Shown here piece by piece: positions 26,394-36,500 of a DNA stretch of 64,000 nt. The notes below the pieces were generated by a model. The model ran no database searches and was not told where the DNA came from. It was given only the letters and a program-made list of their open reading frames with translations. Source of the DNA: a bacterium. Lineage in GTDB: Bacteria; Hydrothermota; Tepidihabitantia; SM23-42; JAOAFX01. The position numbers and the translations under genes are program-made. Every line of letters begins with the position of its first letter. The first letter of the stretch is position 1. The DNA lies in the NCBI GenBank assembly GCA_036382775.1, contig DASVHD010000035.1:279001-343000 (forward strand), read 5' to 3'.

Positions 26394-26421
26394 AGTATAG
26401 CAATTTTTCGCTCTAAGTCAA
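26394..26421 (-). promoter_or_regulatory. promoter of aldehyde dehydrogenase-aminotransferase operon
   Basis: Minus-strand TTGACT (26416-26421) and TATACT (26394-26399), spacer 16. It stands back to back with the promoter at 26429-26456, with the two -35 boxes only 7 bases apart. Confidence 0.75.
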
Positions 26422-26428
26422 GTTTTGA

Positions 26429-26456
26429 TTGACTTAACAGTATAAATATATATAAT
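26429..26456 (+). promoter_or_regulatory. promoter of HEAT-repeat gene (leaderless)
   Basis: TTGACT (26429-26434) and TATAAT (26451-26456), spacer 16. ATG 26463 is 6 bases beyond the -10 box and lacks a ribosome site. Confidence 0.8.
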
Positions 26457-26462
26457 AAATTT

Positions 26463-27500
26463 ATGAAGCTTAGTCCATTCATGAAGAACAGATTAGATCA
26501 TAAAAGAGTCACCGCCTTGGTGCTTTTTGCGTTATCGTCGTCCCTCCTTATCTTCTGCGGCTTGCCGCCCCGGGAGAAAGCGGCCGACATCCTCAGCAAG
26601 GGGCTTTCCGACGAATCGGCGATCATCAGAGTGAATGCGGCAAAGGGCTACGCGGCGCTGGGCGACCGCCGGGGCCCCGAGTACCTGTCCAAGGCACTGG
26701 CAGATGAGGATAAAGAAACGGTGGTCGCGGCGCTGAACGCGCTGTACGAGACCGGGGAATCGCAGCTTTTGCCGGTCATCATTCAGCTCACCCAGAGCGA
26801 CAATCCCATGCTGCGCACCGAGGCCTTCCGCCTGGTGGCTATTATTCATGACACCGTTTCCAGGAATATCCTGGTCAAGGGGACAAAGGATAAGATCGCC
26901 AAGATCCGGCGGATCGCGTTTAGAAATCTGGAATCCTACGGCTTTAGAGAGCTCATCCGTACCGGACTGCGCGATGTCGACGCGTTGACACGGATCGCCG
27001 CCGCGACCGCGCTCGGCAAACTCGGCGAACCGGGCATGGAGAACTTTGTACGCCGGGAACTCGACCCGAAAAAATTCAGCGCCGAGGTCTGGTCCCAGGG
27101 AACCATCGCGCTGGCAGAGATCGGCGACACCGCAAGCATCGCCTTTATCCGGGAACTGCTGGTCGATACGCCATGGGACTTGAAGGTCGCGGCAGCCGAA
27201 GCGCTGCTTATCTTAAAGGACCGGACCGGCATTGAGACCATCGAAGGCGCCCTGAAATCGAACGATCCCTTTGTACGGGTCAAGGCAGTCGAAATTGTCC
27301 AGCGATTTCCGCTCGGCGAACTGTACGAAACCGTCAAGGAAACGACCGCCGACCAGTACATCAATGTCTCGATCGGTGCGATCAATGCACTGATCGCGTA
27401 TCACAAGAAAGAATCATTCCCGGTTTATGAAAAATTATTGAACGCGCCAAACCCGCTCTTAAAGATCGCCGCCGCGACCGCGTACCTCTCCGACAAATGA
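26463..27500 (+). CDS. HEAT-repeat lipoprotein
   Basis: 345 residues. A positively charged start and hydrophobic stretch end in LIFCGL, a likely lipobox. The rest is a chain of about ten HEAT-like helical pairs (AIIRVNAAKGYAALGDRRGP, then LADEDKETVVAALNALYETG). Such solenoids bind other proteins. It is first in a plus-strand run with cysS 6 bases downstream, then efp. The start relies on a leaderless message. Confidence 0.8.
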   Translation: MKLSPFMKNRLDHKRVTALVLFALSSSLLIFCGLPPREKAADILSKGLSDESAIIRVNAAKGYAALGDRRGPEYLSKALADEDKETVVAALNALYETGESQLLPVIIQLTQSDNPMLRTEAFRLVAIIHDTVSRNILVKGTKDKIAKIRRIAFRNLESYGFRELIRTGLRDVDALTRIAAATALGKLGEPGMENFVRRELDPKKFSAEVWSQGTIALAEIGDTASIAFIRELLVDTPWDLKVAAAEALLILKDRTGIETIEGALKSNDPFVRVKAVEIVQRFPLGELYETVKETTADQYINVSIGAINALIAYHKKESFPVYEKLLNAPNPLLKIAAATAYLSDK

Positions 27501-27506
27501 TCCCGC

Positions 27507-28985
27507 ATGGCGCTTAAACTTTACAATACCCTGACGCGCATACTCGAGGAATTTGTACCGCTGCGGGAGACGGTCGGCATCTACACCTGCGGCCTTACGG
27601 TTCAGGGACACCCCCACATCGGTCACATGCGTTCGTTCATGTCGCGCGATGTCCTCGTTCGCTGGCTAGAGTATCTCGGTCATGCGGTCAATGTGTTCGA
27701 GAATTTCACTGACATCGACGACAAGATCATCGAGAAGCAGAAAGAATACAATATCGACTGGCGCCGGATCGCGGATGACAATATAACCAAATATCTCTGG
27801 GCGTGCGACCGGCTGAACATCCGTCGGGCCACGTTCTATCCGCGGGCGACGCAGCATATCGAGGAGATCATCGCGCTCGTCGAGAAGCTGGTGGAAAAGG
27901 GCTATGCCTATGAAAAGCAGGGAGACGTTTACTTCCGGGTCCGCCGGTTCAAGAATTATGGCCGGTTATCGCGCAAGAGTATCGACGAGCTCATCGTGGG
28001 CGCTCGGATCGATCCTTCGGAGCGCAAGGATGATCCCCTGGATTTCGCACTCTGGAAAAAATCCAAACCCGGCGAACCCTGCTGGTTAAGTCCCTGGGGT
28101 AAAGGCCGGCCCGGATGGCATATTGAATGCTCGGCCATGTCCATGCTCCATCTCGGCACGACCTTCGACATCCATACGGGCGGCGAAGACCTCGTTTTCC
28201 CGCATCATGAGAACGAGATCGCGCAATCGGTCGCGGCGACCGGCGACGCCTTTGCCCGTTACTGGCTCCACACCGGCTGGGTAACGCTTACCGGCGAAAA
28301 GATGTCGAAATCAACGGGTCATTTTTATCTCATTGAAGACCTGCTGAAGGACTATGCCCCCAATATTATCCGGCTCTACCTTATCAGGACCCATTACCGC
28401 AGCCAGATCGATTTTTCCACGGACCGGCTTGATGAAACACGGTCCGCGTACTTGAGGATCCAGACCTTTATCCATGGTTTCAAGGAGCTGCCGGTCGTCG
28501 CCAAGCCGCTGTACCTGGAGGAATTCACCGAGGCGATGAACGATGATCTCAATACGTCGCGCGCGCTCGCGGTGATCTTCAATCTGATCAACAAGGGTTA
28601 CGAAGATAAGGACCCTGATCCCGCGATCGCCTCCAGCGTGAAATTCTATCTTGCTATCCTGGGATTCACGGATGACCTACCCAAAGAGCCGTTCGATGAA
28701 CTGATGACAATTTTTAAGGATGTCCGGTGCAAACTGGAGGAATCAAACCGCAAGGACCTCTTTGATACGGCGGCCGCTTCCTTTTTCCGGCGCTTTGATA
28801 CGGTCCGCAGTCTTGATGACATCTTCCCCAGCCTGGTCCATACCCTGCTGGCGATGAGAAACCAGCTGAGAAAGGATAAAGATTACGCCCTTGCCGATTT
28901 TATCAGACAGGCGCTGGGTGCCCGTAAGATCCAGGTGCTTGACAAAGACGCCGCGGTCAGCGATTACCGTCTGGAGGTGACTTAA
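27507..28985 (+). CDS. cysS: cysteinyl-tRNA synthetase
   Basis: 492 residues. The class-I signatures are HPHIGH (in TVQGHPHIGHMRSF) and KMSKS (GEKMSKSTGHF). Zinc-binding Cys30-type residues appear in YTCGLTV, with WHIECSAMS and HTGGEDLVFPHHENEIAQS later. It charges tRNA-Cys. It is cotranscribed with the HEAT-repeat gene and is followed directly by efp. Confidence 0.97.
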   Translation: MALKLYNTLTRILEEFVPLRETVGIYTCGLTVQGHPHIGHMRSFMSRDVLVRWLEYLGHAVNVFENFTDIDDKIIEKQKEYNIDWRRIADDNITKYLWACDRLNIRRATFYPRATQHIEEIIALVEKLVEKGYAYEKQGDVYFRVRRFKNYGRLSRKSIDELIVGARIDPSERKDDPLDFALWKKSKPGEPCWLSPWGKGRPGWHIECSAMSMLHLGTTFDIHTGGEDLVFPHHENEIAQSVAATGDAFARYWLHTGWVTLTGEKMSKSTGHFYLIEDLLKDYAPNIIRLYLIRTHYRSQIDFSTDRLDETRSAYLRIQTFIHGFKELPVVAKPLYLEEFTEAMNDDLNTSRALAVIFNLINKGYEDKDPDPAIASSVKFYLAILGFTDDLPKEPFDELMTIFKDVRCKLEESNRKDLFDTAAASFFRRFDTVRSLDDIFPSLVHTLLAMRNQLRKDKDYALADFIRQALGARKIQVLDKDAAVSDYRLEVT

Positions 28986-28986
28986 C

Positions 28987-29547
28987 ATGATCGTACAGGT
29001 GACGAACGTTAAACGGGGCATGGTGATAAAACTGGAAGGGGTCCCCTACACGGTGCTGGAGGTGACTCACATTACGCCCGGCAACTGGCGGGGAATGGTG
29101 GCCTGCCGGCTGCGCAGCCTGACAAACAACTTGTCCAAGGAAATAAGGTTCCGCTCGACCGAACGAGTGGAGGAAGTTGAGATCGAAGAAATCGAAATGG
29201 AATATATCTATTTTGCCGACGGCAATTACTACTTCATGAATTCGGAAAATTACGAACAGTTGTACCTGGATCGCGAGATCATCGGCGACTACGCGAAATT
29301 GCTGACGCCCAACATCCGGGTGAAAGTCGAATATTTCGATGGCAAGCCGTTCGGCATCATTCTGCCCAAAACCGTGACCCTTAAGGTCATCGAAACGCAG
29401 GCCCACATGAAGGACGCGACGGCCCAGGCGCAGACGAAACCGGCCACCCTGGAAGGGGGCCACGTCTGCCAGGTGCCGGCATTCATCCATGTCGGCGAAC
29501 TGATCAAGGTAAACACCGAAACCGGCGAATACCTGGAACGAGCATAG
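28987..29547 (+). CDS. efp: elongation factor P with atypical loop tip
   Basis: 186 residues with the three-domain EF-P sequence (EYFDGKPFGIILPKTVTLKV and the C-terminal VPAFIHVGELIKVNTETGEY). EF-P rescues ribosomes stalled at proline runs. In most EF-Ps the loop is PGKG or PGRG with a modified Lys or Arg. Here it is PGNWRG, with Asn33 at the place of E. coli Lys34. A GGAGGTGA site precedes ATG 28987, 1 base after the cysS stop. Confidence 0.93.
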   Translation: MIVQVTNVKRGMVIKLEGVPYTVLEVTHITPGNWRGMVACRLRSLTNNLSKEIRFRSTERVEEVEIEEIEMEYIYFADGNYYFMNSENYEQLYLDREIIGDYAKLLTPNIRVKVEYFDGKPFGIILPKTVTLKVIETQAHMKDATAQAQTKPATLEGGHVCQVPAFIHVGELIKVNTETGEYLERA

Positions 29548-29556
29548 GAGGCAATC

Positions 29557-29934
29557 ATGGCTGACGATCTGCAGGAAGAGATCAAGAAAATAGCGGAGAA
29601 GATCCCGGGCTGTCTCTATGTCAGCCTCGTCGGTTACGACGGGATATCGGTCGCGCAGCACATCAATGAAGGTGAACACGAAATAACCCTTTACGATGCC
29701 GAGATCTCGTCGTTAATGCTGGCATCGCGGGAAGTCAAGAACAACTTGAACCTGGGGAACGAACGTGAACTGATCTGGCTGACCGACAAATACTTCCTCG
29801 TTATCTATCCGGCGGGCAGCGATTATTTTCTGTATGCCTGTTTGAAACCCGCGGGTTCCAATCCCGGTGTCGCCAGGATCGAATTGAACAAAGGCCGCGA
29901 CACGCTGGCCAAAATACTCTACCCCCAGGGTTAA
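29557..29934 (+). CDS. roadblock/LC7 domain protein
   Basis: 125 residues. The sequence reads as a single roadblock/LC7 alpha-beta fold (PGCLYVSLVGYDGISVAQ, then ELIWLTDKYFLVIYPAGSDY). Bacterial roadblock proteins partner small Ras-like GTPases such as MglA; no such GTPase is in the window. A GGAGG site precedes ATG 29557, 9 bases after efp. Confidence 0.8.
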   Translation: MADDLQEEIKKIAEKIPGCLYVSLVGYDGISVAQHINEGEHEITLYDAEISSLMLASREVKNNLNLGNERELIWLTDKYFLVIYPAGSDYFLYACLKPAGSNPGVARIELNKGRDTLAKILYPQG

Positions 29935-30095
29935 CGCCCGGACCGCGACCACCAGTCCCGGCGAGGCCAGACATAAAACATCTGTGCATCAAGATCCTCG
30001 CGGCCGTCATCGCGGGGATCATCCTTCAGTCGCTTTTCAGACTGCCGGCTCTGGCGATCGTCATCGCCGGCTCCGCCGTCATCGTCCTGGCCTTT

Positions 30096-31835
30096 TTGTG
30101 GCGCCGGGAACTCCTGCTGGTCGCGCTCTGTTTCGCCTCCGCGTTCAACACCCGTCTTCGCGAACCGGTCCAGGCGCCGTTCGGCAGCCGCGAAGTGACA
30201 TACCTGTGCACGGTTACGGCTGAAGATCACGGCGAACGCTGGACCAGGCTTTCCGTGCAGATCAAGAAAGCCGCCGTGCCCGGTGACACGGTCGCTTACG
30301 ATCTGCCCGCTGAATTCTACGCGGTCACGCACGAGCCTTGCCTGGGCAAGACGCTGTTCATCAAAGGTCATCTCAGGCCTTCGCGATCGCCGCACCGCCC
30401 CAATCTGCTGACCGGCCGGATCATTGCCAGTGATCACTCATGCAGTTTCACCGGCGCGCTCTTCGACCGGATCAGCGCGTATATCGACGGTCTATTCCGC
30501 TCGTTCTTCGACCGTAATGACTACAATCTCGCCAGCGGCCTCATCCTGGGCGGGAGCAGCCGTGTCGGCAACGCGCTCCGGGAAAGCTTCACCCGCGCCG
30601 GCGTGCTGCACATCCTGTCTGTTTCCGGTCTGCACGTGGGTTTCGTGGTTTCGTTCATCGGCGCGCTCCTGCTTTTCGTACCGCTGCCCCCGAAGGCAAA
30701 GCTGCTCATTGTGCTCATCGTCCTTTTTATCTATGCCGGCATCACCGGTTTTCGGCCCAGTGTCGTGCGGGCCGCGCTCATGGCTGGTCTTTTCGGGCTT
30801 GCCCTGGTCAGCCAGCGCCGGGTCGACAGCGTTCATGTGCTCAACGTGTCGGCCCTGATACTCCTGATCATGGATCCGCTGATCCTTTTCGACATCGGCG
30901 CCCAGTTGTCCTTTGTTTCGGTATACGGAATTGTTTGTCTGTATCCCCGATGGCAGCCCTTGTTCACAAGCCGCGTCCGTTCCGGTATTCTGCGCCAGAT
31001 CATCTCGCTGATGACCGTCTCCCTGTGCGCCCAGCTTTTTGTCTCACCCCTGCTGATCCAGTACTTCAACCGGACCCAGCCGGTCGCGGTCATCTCCAAC
31101 CTGTTCATCGTACCCTTGACTACGATCATCACCTATATGCTCTTCGCCTGCATCATGGTCAGCCCGCTCTTGCTCCCCGCCGCCAAACTGTTCGCGGTCG
31201 CGGCTTCCGCCCTGCTCGCCGCGCTCTGCGCGCTCGCCCGGTTCTTTTCCTCGCTGCCCTTTTCGTCGGTCACGATCTCTATGCCCGCGCTGTCCGCCGT
31301 CATGTTCTTCTTCCTCTTCGTTCCCAGGTTCAGGCTCATCGCCATATATTTCATGCTGGGATTTGCCGTGATCTTGTCCGCTGCGGCTTTCTCGCCCTGC
31401 CTGCAGGCGCGCATTTCCAGGAACGCATGCCTGCTCGATCTCTCATCAAGCCAGACCGTGCTCTACGCCCCGAAAGGCGCGGCCTCGCCCGGCGTCTTTC
31501 AGACCGACGCCGCCGGCTGCGATTATTTTATCGGGCCGCCGGACCAGGGAGTGGAGGCAAAACAATGTATCGGGCTGCCCGGTCCGTTTCAGCGCACGCG
31601 CATTAAGCTCGGCGATATCATGCTCGAGCTCGATCCGGGCCTGCGCGTCACTTACGGTCGGCAAACCATGGGTATCGATAATGCAAGTGCGGTGCTGGAT
31701 AACGATGATGTGCTGTATCAACTGACCAACGGACAGAAATTCTGCGCGTTTCGGACCCGGCGCCGCGGTTCATTGCTCGATCTTATCGTAAGCGACCTTC
31801 GGCTCCTGGCGATAAGGGTCTGGCTGTTATTCTAG
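30096..31835 (+). CDS. ComEC/Rec2-type DNA uptake channel protein, start uncertain
   Basis: 579 residues from the first conventional start (TTG 30096). The same frame stays open upstream and encodes a hydrophobic helix pair (IKILAAVIAGIILQS, ALAIVIAGSAVIVLAF) that clearly belongs to the protein, so the true start is probably near 29973, where ATA follows GAGG by 6 bases. The Competence domain is clear: SVSGLHVGFVVSFIGALL and IYAGITGFRPSVVRAALMAG. The C-terminus after the helices is only about 130 residues, with no metallo-beta-lactamase HxHxDH, so the nuclease-like domain of long ComECs is absent. ComEC carries single-stranded DNA across the inner membrane. The last 9 bases overlap the convergent ammonia-lyase gene. 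Confidence 0.85.
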   Translation: MWRRELLLVALCFASAFNTRLREPVQAPFGSREVTYLCTVTAEDHGERWTRLSVQIKKAAVPGDTVAYDLPAEFYAVTHEPCLGKTLFIKGHLRPSRSPHRPNLLTGRIIASDHSCSFTGALFDRISAYIDGLFRSFFDRNDYNLASGLILGGSSRVGNALRESFTRAGVLHILSVSGLHVGFVVSFIGALLLFVPLPPKAKLLIVLIVLFIYAGITGFRPSVVRAALMAGLFGLALVSQRRVDSVHVLNVSALILLIMDPLILFDIGAQLSFVSVYGIVCLYPRWQPLFTSRVRSGILRQIISLMTVSLCAQLFVSPLLIQYFNRTQPVAVISNLFIVPLTTIITYMLFACIMVSPLLLPAAKLFAVAASALLAALCALARFFSSLPFSSVTISMPALSAVMFFFLFVPRFRLIAIYFMLGFAVILSAAAFSPCLQARISRNACLLDLSSSQTVLYAPKGAASPGVFQTDAAGCDYFIGPPDQGVEAKQCIGLPGPFQRTRIKLGDIMLELDPGLRVTYGRQTMGIDNASAVLDNDDVLYQLTNGQKFCAFRTRRRGSLLDLIVSDLRLLAIRVWLLF

Positions 31836-33350
31836 ACTGCCGATTTCCTTTTCCACTGCCCTGAGGATCTCGTTCGATTTTACGAGGTCCTTCATTTTGT
31901 TGTGATCCGCGTACAGGGGCCGGTCTTCTTCAAGGTGCGGCACGTGCCGGCGGATGATCTGCCGGGCGATGTTGGCGCCCTTCCCCGGATTGAACTCGCG
32001 GAAATCCAGGGCCTGCGCAGCGGCCATGTATTCGATACCCAGGACCCCATACGCGTTATCGATGATCTGAAGGTTCTTCAGCGCCGTATTCATCCCCATG
32101 GAAACAAAATCCTCCTGGTCGGCGGCGGCCGGTATCGATTGGATCGATCCGGGCATGGAAAGAATCCTCTGTTCGACGATCAGGGTATCAGCCGTGTACT
32201 GGCTCAGCATCATGCCTGAATAGAACCCGGGGTCCTTGGTCAGGAAAGCCGGCAATCCCTGGCTCAATGCCGGGTTGACCAAACGGTTCATCCGGCGCTC
32301 GGAAAGAACGCAGACCATGGTCACGGCGGTGCCGATCATGTCCATTGGTAACGAGATCGGCGATCCCTGAAAATTGGCGCCGGTCAGCGTCAGCTTGAAC
32401 TCGGGCATAAAGATCGGGTTGTCAGCGACCGCGTTGAGCTCGATCTCGACCTGCTTACGCGCGTGGGCTACGGCATCGTGCGCGGCGCCGACCACCTGGG
32501 GCGAAGAACGCATGGAATAGGCATCCTGCACCTTGGTCTTGATCTTCCCTGATAAGATGTCGCTGCCCTGGATACATTTCATGATCGCGCGGGCCGAACG
32601 GACAGCGCCGGCAAAGCCCCGAGCCTGGTGCAGCCGCACGTCATAGGGTTTCATGTTGGCATAAAGTGCTTCCAGGGTCATCGCGCATGCGATCTCGGAC
32701 TGTTTGAGCCACTGGTTGACATCGTGGAGTTCCAATGCGCAGATCGCGGCGATCAAGTTCGAACCGTTGATCGCGGCCAGACCGTCCCGGGCGTGTAATC
32801 CGGGGACCGTGATCCCCGCCTTGGCGAACGCCGCGGCGCCGGGCATCCTCTCATCTTCGTAAAATGCCTCGCCCTCGCCGAGCAGTAGCAGCGCCATCTG
32901 CGCCATGGGCGCCAGGTCGCCGCACGCTCCCACCGAACCCTTGGTGCATACGACCGGCGTCACCCCCTTGTTCAGCATTTCCATCATGGTTAGGGGGATC
33001 TCAACGCGGCATCCGGACTTTCCTTTGGACATCACGTTGATGCGGGAAGCAAGCGCGCCCCGCACGTGTTCGACGGGCGCCGGGTCGCCGATGCCGGCGG
33101 CATGATTATACACCAGGTAACGCTGAAACCGTTTCACCTGATCGTCGGAAAGGACCTTTTCCGAGAACTCGCCGATGCCGGTGTTGGTCCCGTACATGAT
33201 CTCCCGCGCTTTCAATTTTTCTTCAAGCATCAAACGGCATTTCTTAATATCTTCGATCGACTGGTCGTGGATCTCGACCGGCTCATGATCCCGGGCAATG
33301 GCGACCAGTTTCTCAATGGTCAGGCTCTTTCCATCAAGTACTATTGGCAT
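31827..33350 (-). CDS. hutH: histidine/aromatic amino acid ammonia-lyase with Ala-Cys-Gly triad
   Basis: 507 residues. It aligns with histidine ammonia-lyase without gaps at key points: Tyr53 in YGTNTGIGEF, the cofactor loop at 142-144, YSMRSSPQVVGA, and FQGSPISLPMD. The self-made MIO cofactor normally forms from Ala-Ser-Gly; here the triad is Ala142-Cys143-Gly144. The residue after APMA is Gln instead of the His usual in histidine-specific enzymes, so phenylalanine, tyrosine or another substrate is possible. No other hut gene is nearby. It has its own promoter, divergent from the oxidoreductase pair. Confidence 0.88.
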   Translation of the reverse strand: MPIVLDGKSLTIEKLVAIARDHEPVEIHDQSIEDIKKCRLMLEEKLKAREIMYGTNTGIGEFSEKVLSDDQVKRFQRYLVYNHAAGIGDPAPVEHVRGALASRINVMSKGKSGCRVEIPLTMMEMLNKGVTPVVCTKGSVGACGDLAPMAQMALLLLGEGEAFYEDERMPGAAAFAKAGITVPGLHARDGLAAINGSNLIAAICALELHDVNQWLKQSEIACAMTLEALYANMKPYDVRLHQARGFAGAVRSARAIMKCIQGSDILSGKIKTKVQDAYSMRSSPQVVGAAHDAVAHARKQVEIELNAVADNPIFMPEFKLTLTGANFQGSPISLPMDMIGTAVTMVCVLSERRMNRLVNPALSQGLPAFLTKDPGFYSGMMLSQYTADTLIVEQRILSMPGSIQSIPAAADQEDFVSMGMNTALKNLQIIDNAYGVLGIEYMAAAQALDFREFNPGKGANIARQIIRRHVPHLEEDRPLYADHNKMKDLVKSNEILRAVEKEIGSLE

Positions 33351-33406
33351 TGATTCTCCTTAGGTCACACGGATATAACTGTTCTTCGTTTCAAAAAAAG
33401 CACGTA

Positions 33407-33434
33407 ATTATAACCATTTGCCCGGGACTGTCAA
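33407..33434 (-). promoter_or_regulatory. promoter of ammonia-lyase gene
   Basis: Minus-strand TTGACA (33429-33434) and TATAAT (33407-33412), spacer 16. AAGGAG lies just ahead of the ATG at 33350. Confidence 0.8.
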
Positions 33435-33494
33435 GCTGACCGATTACAGAGCTCTAATGAAATGCACTCGACACCACGATCCCCGGGTAATCAA

Positions 33495-33522
33495 TTGACA
33501 AATCCCCTGCAATATATATACT
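33495..33522 (+). promoter_or_regulatory. promoter of oxidoreductase pair
   Basis: TTGACA (33495-33500) and TATACT (33517-33522), spacer 16. It leaves a leader of about 55 bases to ATG 33584. Confidence 0.75.
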
Positions 33523-33583
33523 AAGGGCACAATTTATTATGGACTCTCGATGAGAAAAAACATTATCCCTGGAGATCAAAGGC

Positions 33584-36500
33584 ATGAGCCGCGTTGAAGA
33601 GCATCCGATCCTGCGGATACCGGATCCTGATCCCGTGACGTTCTACTTCGCCGGACGACCTTTGACCGCGCGCCGCGGTGAGGTCATATCCAGCGCGCTA
33701 TTTGCGCACGGCATCCGCATCTTTGGGACGCATCCCCATGACCGCTCGCCCCAGGGTATTTTTTGCGCGAACGGGCAGTGCGCCCAGTGCCTGGTCATAG
33801 CCGACGGCCTGCCGGTCAAAGCCTGCATGGTCCCGGTGCGCGAAGACATGAAGGTCTATCCGCTGCCGGGTTACCCGGAACTGCCCGCAGTGCCGAGAAA
33901 AGACATCACTTTCACCGATATCCAGGAGGTCGCCTGCGACCTGCTCATCGTCGGCGCCGGCCCCGCGGGCATGGGCGCTGCCCTGGAAGCGGCTGATGCC
34001 GGGCTTTCGGTGTTGCTGGTCGATGACAAGCAGACCCTGGGCGGTAAACTGGTTCTCCAGACGCATCTGTTTTTTGGCGCGGCGAACGAGTGCTACGCGG
34101 GTACGCGCGGCGTCGAGATCGCCGGCATCCTGGCGCGGGAGATCGCGCAGCGCCCGAATATTAAGGTCATGACCGACTCCATGGCCGTGGGTGTTTTTAC
34201 CGACGGCAAGGTCGGCATCGTTTCCGGCGCCAGATACCAGCTGGTGACGCCCAAGAGCCTCCTGGTCGCCGCGGGCGCCCGCGAAAAAGCGATAATTTTT
34301 CCGGGCTGCGACCGGCCGGGTGTTTACGGCGCTGGCGCTTTCCAGACCTTGCTCAACCGCGACCTGGTCAGACCATCAGAGAGACTTTTTATCGTGGGTG
34401 GCGGCAATGTCGGTTTGATCGCGGCCTACCACGCGCTCCAGGCCGGCATCACCGTGGTCGGGCTGTGCGAAGCCCTGCCCGATGTCGGCGGCTACTGGGT
34501 CCATGCCGACAAGATCCGCCGCCTGGGCGTGCCCATATACACATCCACCAGTATCGTCGGGGCGAGCGGCAAAGACAGCGTTGAATCAGTGACCGTCGCC
34601 CGGGTCGACGAGAAATGGAACATCATCCCCGGCACATATCAGACCTACGCTTGTGACACTCTCCTCATCGCGGTCGGACTGGAAAGGGTATGTGAACTGC
34701 ACGATATGGCAGTGGCGGCGGGCATGGATGCCCATCTTGCCGGTGACGCCGAAGAGATCGCCGAAGCATCGGCCGCGATGTTTTCCGGCCGGCTGGCCGG
34801 CCGGCGCATCGCCGGGAAACAGGGTAAGAAAACGTCGGTCCCCGGGCACTGGGAGGAGTTGACATCGATCCTTAAATCCAAGCCGGGCCGTGAAGATCTG
34901 CCGGTCTTAGTCCAGGGTGAAAACGCCCGGATCTTCCCGGTGTTAGGCTGTCTTGAATCGATCCCCTGCAACCCCTGCGCAGAAGTCTGCCCCCAGCAGG
35001 CCCTGAGTATACCGGAATCAGGCGGGATATTGCCCCGCGCCGACTTTGACGGGACCTGCACCGGCTGCACGAAATGCGTCACGGCGTGCCCGGGCCTGGC
35101 GATCACGCTCGTGGACATGACGCCGCGCGCGTCGGGCAAAGCCAGAGTGACCATCCCGTTCGAGCTTCCCATTTCATTCAAACCTGGCGACATTGTGCCG
35201 GTGAGCGGCTGGAAAGGCGAAGACCAGGGGACGGGCAGGGTCCTTGAGATCTTTGACCGTCTTGGCCATTCGCCCTGCCGGATCGCCTGTCCGGCCGACG
35301 TCCGTGCCCAGGGTTATATTCAATTCATCCGCCAGGATCAATACGAAGAAGCGATCCAGCTCTTGCGCCGCGACCTGCCGCTACCCGGCGTGTGCGGCCG
35401 TGTCTGCTATCATCCCTGTGAAACAGAATGCGTGCGCAAGGATGTTGACGAACCCGTCGCTATCTGCGGATTGAAGCGGTTCGTCGCGGACTGGGCGCGC
35501 GAGCATTCGGTGCCCATCCAACCGCAGCCCGTGACCAAGAAAGAAAAAATCGCCGTTGTCGGTTCGGGCCCGGCCGGTTTGGCCTGTGCCAATGAATTAT
35601 CGTACCGGGGTTACGCGGTGACCGTGTATGAAGAAAAGGATAAGGCCGGCGGACTGCTGCGATGGGGCATCCCCGCATACCGGCTCCCTGAAAATATTCT
35701 CGACTATGAACTGAACTTGCTGGTCCAGCAGGGCATTGCCATAAAATTAAGCACGCGGGTTGCGGATGCCCAAAAACTCATGGCTGACGGTTATTCAGCC
35801 GTATTCCTGGCCCCGGGGGCTTTAAAAGCCATGCCTGCCGGGATCCCCGGCGAAGATCTGGAAGGCGTTCATGACATGCTTACTTTCCTGGAACAGGTTA
35901 AATCCGGCGCGATCAAGCGGCTCAGCGGCACGGTTTGCGTGATCGGGGGCGGAAACTCGGCGCTGGATTCGGCTCAGACCGCTTTGCGGCTGGGGGCCAG
36001 CGACGTGCGTATCCTCTACCGCCGTTCCCGCGAACAGATGCCCGCCCATGACCGGGAAGTGGACCAGGCGCTGGCCGAAGGCGTCGGCATTGATTTCCTG
36101 GTGGCGCCGGAATCGATCACCGGCGAAGCGGGCAAGGTCAAAGCGATCGAGCTCATCCGCATGAAACTTGGTGAACCGGATGCGTCCGGCCGCGCCCGGC
36201 CCGTGCCCATTCCCGGATCCAAATTCACGCTCAAGGCCGATCATGTGATACTGGCGATCGGGCAGCAGCCGGCCTTTGACGGACTGGCAAAGGGGCTGAT
36301 CCTGACCAAGTGGGGCACGATCCAGGCTGATGACAAGACGCAGGCAACCACTTGTCCTGGCGTATTCGCCGGCGGCGATGCCGTGACCGGAGCATCCACA
36401 GTCGTGTCCGCGTTCGGCGCGGGTAAACGGGCGGCCGAATCGATCGATCTTTTCCTGCGCGGCCTTGATCAATCAACAACACGGCATGAGATTGCGGCCA

